DNA from: Lottia gigantea | Taxonomy: Eukaryota > Mollusca > Gastropoda > Lottiidae | DNA length: 64,000 nt | Assembly (NCBI RefSeq): GCF_000327385.1 | Contig: NW_008708846.1 | Coordinates: forward strand, 1,372,246 to 1,436,245 | Reading direction: 5' to 3' | Shown: one piece after another, positions 21,390 through 29,487 of the stretch | How positions within the stretch are numbered: position 1 is the first letter of the stretch | Layout: the number at the start of each line of letters is the position of its first letter | Made by a program: the position numbers and the translations under genes | Notes under the pieces: generated by a model | Told to the model about the DNA's origin: nothing | The model's database searches: none | Seen by the model: the letters and a program-made list of their open reading frames with translations, nothing else

Positions 21390-21875
21390 ATGATTGTCGC
21401 TCACGCTCCAAAAACTTATTTCGATTCAGGAGATATACAAAAATCATTGGGTTCTCTTCCTGGATTTCCATGGGCGAAATATCCCGGAGAAAAACATCTT
21501 CCAGGTACTAGGTTAGATCTGCGATTAGACAAAAACAATAAACCCAAACCAGGGGAAGAACCAGTCAATAGAGTTGACGCCGCTGCGCTTAAACACGACA
21601 TACTATACAGAAACAAAGACATAAACTTCAGACACGAAGCAGACAGACAAATGATAACCGAACTTGAAAATATTCCAAATCCAACTTTCAAAGAGAGAAT
21701 GCAAAGAGCATTAATCATAAAACTGTTAAAAGCAAAGATGAAATTAGGTATGGGATTAGCGGATGAAATACACAAAGAATTTAGAAAAACTAAAAACTTT
21801 TTAAAAGTAAAAGTGTTTGAAAAAGATGAAATATGGTCAGCCGATTTTTACAAAACATTAAAAAATCCACCTTAG
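21390..21875 (+). CDS. Phospholipase A2-like protein of Polinton (parvovirus VP1-like domain) (fossil)
   Basis: It contains LPGFPWAKYPGEKHLPGT (the Gly/Pro-rich calcium-loop-like part), VDAAALKHDILYR (the D..HD catalytic helix) and HEADRQMITEL (the second helix), in the order of the PLA2-like domain of parvovirus VP1 and related proteins. In parvoviruses this domain opens endosomal membranes during entry; the same role here is an inference. The 3' end merges into PLE sequence near 21866. Confidence 0.7.
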   Translation: MIVAHAPKTYFDSGDIQKSLGSLPGFPWAKYPGEKHLPGTRLDLRLDKNNKPKPGEEPVNRVDAAALKHDILYRNKDINFRHEADRQMITELENIPNPTFKERMQRALIIKLLKAKMKLGMGLADEIHKEFRKTKNFLKVKVFEKDEIWSADFYKTLKNPP

Positions 21876-22404
21876 CACAGATAGGAGCAACAGACTTTAT
21901 GCCGAAGTACCTCCAGGTTTAAGAAGTGCTCCATGTTTGTCCAGTAGATGCAAAACATGTCCCTTTATATCAGAAACTCATTATTTTGTAAGCAACTCTA
22001 CGAATAAATGGTACCCGATCCAGGAATATCTAACATGTGAATATTCGAATGTAATATATTTAATTTCATGCAAGGCATAGCACCCTTTGTTGTCCCGTTT
22101 AATACAACCAGCAATCGAGCAAGCAAGATAGATCATGCCCACTATAAGAGCCTTGAAGAAAAATTCCCCCATGTCTATAAGCAGAAAATGATAGTTGCAT
22201 ATTCAAAAAATAAGAACTTAAATAATAATATTGTTCATAGTAAACTAAAAACAATCAGTACATAACAGATACTATACTTCTCGCCCACCGGGCGAGTTAT
22301 TTTTTTAAATTTCAGATCAGAATAAGAACAAAAGAAAACCCAATATGAAGACCCTTAATCCTAATTTCTAAATAAAGTGTCTGCTCCACCATAGGCCTGT
22401 ACAT

Positions 22405-23300
22405 TTGGGAGAATCAAACCCTCCCTTCCCCGAAATCTAATACTGTCCGTGAAAGGCCAGATCAGACAATTTATTATGACTTTGGTATATATTATTTCAT
22501 CTTATATATATTTATATTTTTTTTTTGTATATATTGTATATGTTAGGATTTTGACATTTGTTTCTCGTGCATATAACAAACTTTCTTCAACAAAATTTGC
22601 ATTAATCTTTTAATCTAACCAAGTAAATTTAATTGCCATTATTTATGTTTTTCTTTCATGTAAATTATACTCCGAGATAATCCATCCATTTAAATTACTA
22701 CTCGGGTATAATCAAAATTCAAAGTTAGTTCTAATCAATTTACAATTCACTAATCCTGCTTATTTTATCAAATATTTCTCATGTTTATTTATTTTATATT
22801 TTTGTATTCTTGATTTCTGTTTATTTATGTTTTTCATTTATGTAAATTGTACTCTGAGATAATCTAATTCTCACGAATTATTACTCAGATATAATCAAAA
22901 TCTAATCCAATATAATCCTCAATTGATTAAAGATATAACTCAACTAATTAAGAAATCAAAAATAATCCTAATCCTCAACTGATCAAAGATATGACATGAT
23001 TCACTCAATAATTTTTAGAAAATCAAAAACCTGTATTAACTGACTACTATATAAATCGCAAATTCAATCTTATTACATAACCATTCCTCGACACTTGAAA
23101 AAGGATAATATTTCGAAAACCGGTTCGTGTCAATTGCGTAAGTTTTTGTTTTACTTGTTATAATTTTTCACATCATTGTTAGCCTTATTTATCACCTAAA
23201 TATATTTTTTTTGCATTTTTCATCATAACTTTCATCTTACTTTATATATCCCCAAACCCAGTTTGACTTATTTGCATAATTTGATCCCCACATTTTCACG
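22405..23300 (+). repeat. PLE pseudo-LTR region
   Basis: It starts GGGAGAATCAAACCCTCCC and runs through TACTGTCCGTG and long AT-rich stretches with CTCCGAGATAATCC and CTCTGAGATAATC. It ends past CACTTGAAAAAGGATAATAT, which precedes ORF1. It is near-identical over more than 700 bases to 63273-64000. Non-coding. It probably holds the promoter of the element. Confidence 0.8.
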
Positions 23301-23302
23301 CT

Positions 23303-23739
23303 AGCATATACCAGTTCAGACACAGAAATACATTCCTACCCCGGTGCCCAAATCCATCACATACAGTCAATCCTGGAATTATACGACCATGAACCCAAAC
23401 CTACTACCATTATTCTTCATGTAGGCCTCAACAACCGTGATCAGCTACCAAAGACCTCCTTTAACCAAGCCCAGAAATTATTCGCCACAGCCAACAAAAC
23501 CTTCCCAAAGTCCAAGATCCTCTTCACATGTACCCATTTCAAATAAAATCTCGAAGAAGGCACAACAGAACCTCAACAACATGATGATGGAGTCCAGTAT
23601 CAACAGCGCAACAATCTTACCACCCTACGAAGAAGAATTCGAACCAGTTGATAATCTTCATTGGTCTCCAGAAACAGCAAACAGCATTTATTTGTTTTGG
23701 ATACACCAGCTTCAAGCATCGAGTAAGTCTTTAAACTAA
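23303..23739 (+). pseudogene. PLE ORF1 SGNH-like, second copy
   Basis: The same ORF as 2-451, with the HVGLNNRDQL block and the DNLHWSPETAN block. Small deletions change the frame in the middle, so only the C-terminal part from about 23525 stays in the original frame. The stop lies at 23737-23739. Confidence 0.7.
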
Positions 23740-23837
23740 TTACTGGGGATAAAAATACTGAGAGGCCACTGCTAGGCCAAACTGTAGTTAACTTGAGCCG
23801 CAAAATTCTCACACCCCTTCAGCATTCAATCTTAGAC

Positions 23838-24126
23838 TGAAAGCACAACAGTACCTAAGCACTCTCAACAACATGATGACGAGTCCAGAATCAACAGCAC
23901 AACAATCTTACCACCCTACGAAGAAGAATTCGAACCAGTTGATAATCTTCATTGGTCTCCAGAAACAGCAAACAGCATTTATTTGTTTTGGATACACCAG
24001 CTTCAAGCATCGAGTAAGTCTTTAAACTAATTACTGGGGATAAAAATACTGAGAGACCACTGCTAGGCCAAACTGTAGTTAACCTGAGCCGCAAAATTCT
24101 CACACCCCTTCAGCATTCAATCTTAA
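23838..24126 (+). repeat. Tandem partial duplicate of the PLE ORF1 3' end
   Basis: About 285 bases repeat 23553-23830 (CTCTCAACAACATGATGA ... CCTTCAGCATTCAATCTTA). The duplication joins the ORF1 3' end to a second ORF1 3' end plus the start of ORF2. The two are over 95 percent alike by eye. Confidence 0.8.
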
Positions 24127-24412
24127 ACCGTGGACTTAAATTTATTCCCACCAGCAATCGAGCAAGCAAGATAGTTCATGCCCCCATGGCAGAAAATGAT
24201 AGTTGCATATTGAAAAAATAAGAACTTAAATGATAATATTGTTCATAGTAGACTAAAAGCAATCAGTACATAACAGATACTCGCTCATCGGGCGAGTTAT
24301 TTTTTCTAATTTCAGATCAGAAGAAACCCCAATATCAAGACCCTTAATCTTAATTTCTTAATAAAGTGTCTGCTCCACCCTAGGCCTGTACAATCAAACC
24401 CTCCATTCCCCG

Positions 24413-24604
24413 AAATCCATTATCTGTTGATATTTTTATTTGATTATTTTTTTCGTTGATATTTCTAATGGAATTGTAAACAGAGAAATACTTTAATCCC
24501 AATTCATATTCTTGATTGCGATCGAGTTCGTACTCATAATCTAGAGACAATTTAATGTCTGATTTATTTGAGGTGATGACGAATAGTTGTTCTTTATTTG
24601 ACAT
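24413..24604 (-). pseudogene. Polinton minor-capsid-like protein, N-terminal part (fossil)
   Basis: Starts MSNKEQLFVITSNKSDIKL and matches the N-terminal part of the protein at 3018-3639. The rest is replaced by the PLE, whose 3' end abuts at 24412. Fossil. Confidence 0.5.
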
Positions 24605-24679
24605 TTTTAATCACACTTTTATAATCATTTTTATCTATGATACCTTTTTCTAGGAGTCTTTTTAATATACAAAAATCAT

Positions 24680-25445
24680 TATATTGTCTGTGCGATCGAT
24701 GTCCTTCCTTCATTGGCGCTAATATTACTCGTTATCTATTAAGTAGTTCCTCGTTGATATCGGATAAAAACGTTATACCTTGTCCACTGTTTTCTCTAGC
24801 TATCCCCCTTTTCAATTCGTCTATTTGTTCTGTGATTGGTGGATAATTTTCTCCATAATCATCTGATTCCTCTTCATCATGAATAACTTTATTTAAATAT
24901 GTTTCAATATCTTGTAATCTTTTTGTGTTGGGTCCTGTCTTTTTAATTAGATGTAGAAATTTTGAGTATGCTACTAAATCCTTGCGAACGGCAATATCAA
25001 AATCCCCACCATTCATTAAATCTATTAATCCTTCTGTTGTTGTAAATGTAAAGTCTTTTGTATCGATTTTGAATAAAGGGTAAACTTTATCAAATTTTAT
25101 TCTATATCCATTAAACAATAACCCCTCATCAACAATTGGTGAAATACTCTTTGGTAAATATGAGTCAGGGTTTGAAAAATAATGATTTATATCATCTAAT
25201 GTCCTAATTATAATACCATCATATTCAATGGGATATTCTATTTGATAAGGAGAAGGAAACGGTGCTTGTTGAATTTGTTTAGGTTCTAATTTCTTTTTAA
25301 TATCCTCTTGAGATTTTAATATGGGTTGAAATAGAGTTTGTAGATTTTCCGTTAATCCGAGTTGTTGTAATCTTGGGTCTTTATTTTATTCTTAGCTTTG
25401 ATATATTCTTTATTTCTTTTTAAAATATTATTCCAATTATCCATT
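24680..25445 (-). pseudogene. Uncharacterised Polinton protein, copy II (fossil)
   Basis: The counterpart of 3670-4489, with a coiled-coil N-terminal part and the SGQGITFLSDINEELLNR block. Divergence from copy I is higher here than in the capsid genes. Fossil, broken. Confidence 0.5.
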
Positions 25446-25552
25446 TTTATAAAAAATAAAATTTAACAAATGTCTATCATAACTCTTTCACCTGTAGGTT
25501 TTCTAGTATTAACGAATATATATCCATGATCATCTGGGTTTTTCCATTGAGC

Positions 25553-26156
25553 TTAACAAACCTTTTTAAATGCATCTCTGTCCATTTCGTGAATTATAGA
25601 CTGAATGATTTGAGATAAATCTTTATCGTTTAATTCAAATAATAAAACATAGAATCCATACCGTAAAAGATTGGGATTGATATATGCAGTGACAGTTGTG
25701 ATGTCTTCCCTTCGTGAAGAATTCTTGATGAACAGCCCGATTTCTTTGCGCAACGCAGTCGTCAAACAATATTAAGTTCTTTCGTTTGCTATCAATATTA
25801 GACAAATCTAGGTCATTAACATTTTTCGTAAGAAAAACTTTTATATCCGTTGGTTTCTTTCCTTCGATGTAGTTATCTATGATATCTTTTATTTCCATTT
25901 CTTCTTCGTTTTCTTCGTAATATTGAAATAGGTCTTGAACATCTTTCTTTGGTAAATATTCTAAAGCTTTGAGAAATTGATAATACGATTGCTCAGGTGT
26001 TGTTGTGTAGATATACAAAGAATCGAAATCTAAAAGGTTTGGTGTTGTCAACATGTTAAAAGTGAGATGAGTTTTCCCAGAACCGGAACTACCGCATATA
26101 CACATGAGCAAAGGGTTATTAGGAAATCTTTCTGAATGATTAAATTTTTTGCCCAT
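25553..26156 (-). pseudogene. Packaging ATPase, copy II (fossil)
   Basis: Walker A CGSSGSGKTHLTFNM, then YIYTTTPEQSYYQFLKALEY, an acidic stretch, and Walker B NLILFDDC followed by HNCHCIYQSQS. It is better preserved than copy I. Family: A32-like FtsK/HerA ATPases of Polintons and large DNA viruses. Fossil. Confidence 0.82.
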
Positions 26157-26194
26157 ATTGTATTATTTTAATTTGTTCCAAAAATCACTCCTTC

Positions 26195-26773
26195 TCCTTT
26201 ATACTTTGAAAGATATATTCCTTCTCCAGTGTGTATATTTTTTTAAAATATTCCATTACCCTTATGTTTGACTTTGATTTCTCCTGTGTCAATACTATCT
26301 ACTAATTTATTTAATCCTTGTTTAACAGTTTTCTTGGTTTCTTCACTAAATCTTTTTCCAAATTCTTTCATTGTGCCTATCATATCTCCCACTCCTGAAC
26401 ATTTCTTTTCCGTTTTAGGTTTTTTAACCTCTGCTGCCAACTTTTCCATTTTAGAATTGTGTCTATGTTCTTCGGCTGCTTTCTTTTCTTCGGCAGCTTT
26501 TGTAGCAGCAGCTTCTGCAATAGCAGCTTTCTTTTCGTTGGAAACGCTTACTCCACCAGCTGTAGCACCAGCTACTGTAGCCGCCGCGGTAATACCAGCA
26601 AATATTAGGGAAGGTAGGGAAAATATAAATCCACCCTTTTTTACATTCGCGTCAATTCTTTCTAAATCTATATCGTCTCTAACTTTACAATATTTGTATT
26701 TATCAATAAGTTTTTTAGTTATACTGATTTTTTTACCGTTGAAAGTTATTACAGTGGGGGGAATCTGTTTCAA
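26195..26773 (-). pseudogene. Small Ala-rich core/membrane-like protein, copy II (fossil)
   Basis: The N terminus is MKQIPPTVITFNGKKISITK. Then come a hydrophobic small-residue segment (SLPSLIFAGITAAATVAG) that could span or enter a membrane, an Ala/Lys/Glu-rich helix, and a C terminus with Gly-x-Gly repeats. The layout supports a capsid-internal or membrane-active protein. Role inferred. Fossil. Confidence 0.5.
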
Positions 26774-26824
26774 CAGCTTCTATTATTTTCTTAACTAAAG
26801 TTTCTGGTTTTTAAGGGTGTATTT

Positions 26825-28127
26825 TTTACTCAATTCTTATCATTCTTCTATCTGCTATTTTAATTAAATGTTTTGCTTCTTCCAATAATAAACAATAACC
26901 TGTTACATCTCCTTGTGTTTTTTCAATATGAATATTTATGTTGACTCCTGTTTTGATAGATCAAAACAGAAGACTGGATGATTAAGTGCAAAATCTACAT
27001 ATTCAAACTGAGGTGGATTTCCAAATAATTCACACATATTTTTATGGTTTCTATACAGTTCATTATAATCCTTTGTGGTTGGATTAATGGTTAAAGGTTG
27101 GTTAGGAGAATTATCGTTGTTTAACCTTACTTGAACTTTATGGATTAAAGGATCTTGAGTTTGGTTCATCGCCACTCTAAAGACATTATTGTTATTCGTT
27201 TGAGAATCTGGTAAGTTCTTGAAACCAACTATTAAATATCTTGCTGGTTTAATAGTGTTAGTGATTGACCATGTGGTGGATTCTCCCGTTAAGTCATGCT
27301 ACCTACCGTGTTACGATGAAGAAAAGCTATTTCAATATCTTTAGTTAATGAGTTGAATATTCTCGTTTCTACTTCAATTGATGGTGTTATTACGGGTATG
27401 AAAAGTTGGAGATTCGTTATTTCTAATTTTGCATCTGAACCATTCTCTCCAAAAAATATCTTATCATCGTGATTTCTCTTTGTAGATGAATTTTATATGG
27501 TAACCCTATGGAAACCTTTCTATGTTCCAACAGACCGAATAAAGGATATAACTTCCAATTTACGTAATTACCCCACCTATTATTCTCAACAACATTATTA
27601 TACTGAAGTACTCGTTTTTCGAATCCATGATTAGCTGCTCGTGCTACACTTTCTATTGTGTTTCGAGCTACAACTCTCACTCTATCTAAATCAGCATCAT
27701 TTGCAAGATTTCTTACCGGTTCTTTTAAAAAACTTCCATCGCCAACATCGGTTATCCAACCTGAGACTGAATCGAAATCTTTAGGATATAAAACTGTTTT
27801 CAACATTGTGTCGAATTCCCCAGGGTGTTTAATTGTTTCTATCGGATTTGAACCAGCTTCCAAAACCATCTCGCTAAATAAAGATGGAAAGAAATTGTTT
27901 TCTAACGTTGTATTAGTTTGAGGAACTTGATTCTGAGTTCCATCTTTCATTTTGAAATCGCATCTGAAATAAGAATTTATTTCGAAGGTAATTCTACCAC
28001 CATCATTCAATTGGGATTTAGAACCAACAGTCGGTGAGATGATAATATAATACTCTTTTTTCTTGTTAAACGAATAACGAATCGGATCATATAATCTTAA
28101 GATTGGATCTAATATTTCATTTGCCAT
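26825..28127 (-). pseudogene. Major capsid protein, copy II (fossil)
   Basis: The start MANEILDPILRLYDPIRYSF lies just inside the right terminal repeat. It is followed by NNFFPSLFSEMVLEAGSNPI, the LLEHRKVSIGLPYKI block and the C-terminal jelly-roll part (HKVQVRLNNDNSPNQPLT and FEYVDFALNHPVFCFDLS). It corresponds to 5739-6950. Fossil, broken. Confidence 0.75.
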
Positions 28128-28156
28128 TTTTAAGGTTTAAATTTGAGTAGAAAATT

Positions 28157-28427
28157 TCCAAAAAAGAGTTATCTCCCTTATTTTAAAACCCGATGTTATT
28201 TTATATAAGGGTAGTTTTAATATACTTTTTTTGATGGAATGTAGGAAATTGATTGAAGGTGTTTTTTGGTCTTTTTTAATGTAAGAATTTATGAAATGTA
28301 GGATGTTTTATGAAATTTAGGGAATTTAGGTCTTTTTTGGGAGCTTATACATTGGTCGCATTTTCCCCATGAAATGAAATGGAATGGGGAATCCCTATGC
28401 GACCAATGTGTAAGCTCATATACTACT
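28157..28427 (-). repeat. Right terminal inverted repeat of Polinton copy II, with intact fold-back hairpin
   Basis: The reverse complement starts AGTAGTATATGAGCTTACAC and matches the left end. Arms GAGCTTATACATTGGTCGCA (from 28349) and ATGCGACCAATGTGTAAGCT (from 28396) pair around a CCCC/GGGG-clamped 17-base loop. Confidence 0.85.
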
Positions 28428-28439
28428 TATATAATATCA

Positions 28440-29215
28440 AAGTTAGCTCATTTTATGTTCTCAATAAATTCGTCTTTGTTAATATTTTTAAAACATCTAT
28501 ACTGATCTGTGTATGCTCTGACTTTTTTTTGTATAAACAATATTTATTTACATAATAGGATTAGGGAACAGGCTTTCGCCTACAGTACCCTGTCCTTAGG
28601 ACTTAAGAAGATGAACGCCTTTCCTATTCCAGGGAAAACAAACAGATATAGAATAAATTGGAACTATAGGTTTAACTACATGTTCAGTATGAGAAACAAT
28701 AATATGATCAATGATAGTAGAAGTATTTAGTGTCACTCGAGTTTGCTGATCAATGATTTGAGTGAAATTATAAAAATTTAATAAATCAGTAAAATGAGGA
28801 TTGTTAGAATTAGATGTTAGATCAATGTTGATATCGCCTATTATTAAAGTTTCGAAACCTAGATGCCAAATTCCATCTATCATACTTTCAAACGATTTTA
28901 ACCACGTAGTTTTAGGGCCTTTGGTAGGATTCCTATATACACAACATGCCAGAATAGGTGAATGATTCACTAAAAGTAATTCAAACCAAATTCATTCAAT
29001 GCCAGTTTTATCAAGATCATGTCGCATTTTAAATTTAATTTTTTTCTCTTATATAAAAAATAATACCAGAGTTACTAATAGTAATACTACAACTGTCTCT
29101 CTCCATAGACGAATTGCATTCAAATGCTTCCAAACGGAAAAATTAATAGAATTATCTAATGTAGCTAAATGATTATTAAGGTAATATTTGCGCATTGTTT
29201 AATAACAAGCTCAGT
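28440..29215 (-). mobile_element. LINE fragment (endonuclease part joined to 3' end)
   Basis: The minus-strand ORF at 28596-28970 carries LACCVYRNPTKGPKTTWL, FETLIIGDINIDL and STIIDHIIVS, the middle of an APE endonuclease. Downstream (28500-28600) is a 3' UTR with the hairpin AGGCGAAAGCCT. The RT is missing between them, so this is an internally deleted LINE. Degenerate pieces of the endonuclease start lie near 29000-29200. Confidence 0.65.
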
Positions 29216-29421
29216 TTGTAATATGTACTCCTCTCTTGCACCCAGGACCAAACGAAATCAACAGAAACATGAATGATAAAAGAAAGCTATTCAATCTAAT
29301 AAGTATCTTTGCTATAATATTTCGCAAAACGTTTCTACAGTCAAATTTCTTATTAGCATCCTAACCTTGAAATACCTACTGTCAAAAGCTGTTCCTGTTT
29401 AATCCCTTTCTCACATATAAT

Positions 29422-29487
29422 ATGAACAACCTTTTCCTCGTCCTACGCATCCTCCTATCAAACGACGTCTCGCCAAACCCAGGTCCC
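29422..29487 (+). other. 2A-like motif (variant) at LINE ORF start
   Basis: The ORF begins MNNLFLVLRILLSNDVSPNP and then GP. It has the hydrophobic lead-in and the D-V-x-x-N-P-G-P core, but Ser replaces the usual Glu of D-V-E-x-N-P-G-P. It lies directly before the endonuclease start LTAFHLNVRSLRTK. Confidence 0.6.

Larger units (their letters stand above)
21866..24412 (+). mobile_element. Penelope-like element C, internally deleted, inside Polinton copy II
   Basis: In order: a 3' PLE fragment (21866-22435, matching 1785-2633 with a deletion), a pseudo-LTR region (22436-23300), ORF1 (23303-23739), a partial second copy of the ORF1 3' end (23838-24126), a scrap of the RT N-terminal domain (LTPLQHSILNRGLKF near 24095) and a 3' tail with hairpin (24140-24412). 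RT and endonuclease are absent. This head-to-tail layout, with a truncated copy ahead of the full one, is usual for PLEs. The left junction falls in a stretch where Polinton and PLE sequences already resemble each other. Confidence 0.82.
20713..28427. mobile_element. Polinton/adintovirus-type fossil, copy II, with both termini
   Basis: Inverted terminal repeats begin AGTAGTA at both ends and are flanked by a 6-bp repeat TATATA (20707-20712 and 28428-28433). Both features fit the Polinton rule (6-bp duplication, ends starting AG). Two small genes on the plus strand (pX-like and PLA2-like) face the capsid/ATPase block on the minus strand. A PLE occupies 21866-24412. No polymerase, integrase or protease is seen. 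Broken, with several breaks. TATATA is low-complexity, so the duplication alone is weak evidence, but the termini are clear. Confidence 0.85.

Noticed and set aside
21129-21775. Minus-strand frames under the pX-like and PLA2-like genes
   Set aside because: They are antisense shadows; the sense frames carry recognised motifs.
23085-23140. Possible hammerhead ribozyme in the PLE pseudo-LTR (TTGAAAAAGGATAATATTTCGAAAACCGG)
   Set aside because: PLEs are known to carry hammerheads, but the conserved CTGATGA core is not present here, only a loosely similar stem with a GAAA. The second copy at 63970-64000 has the same mismatch.
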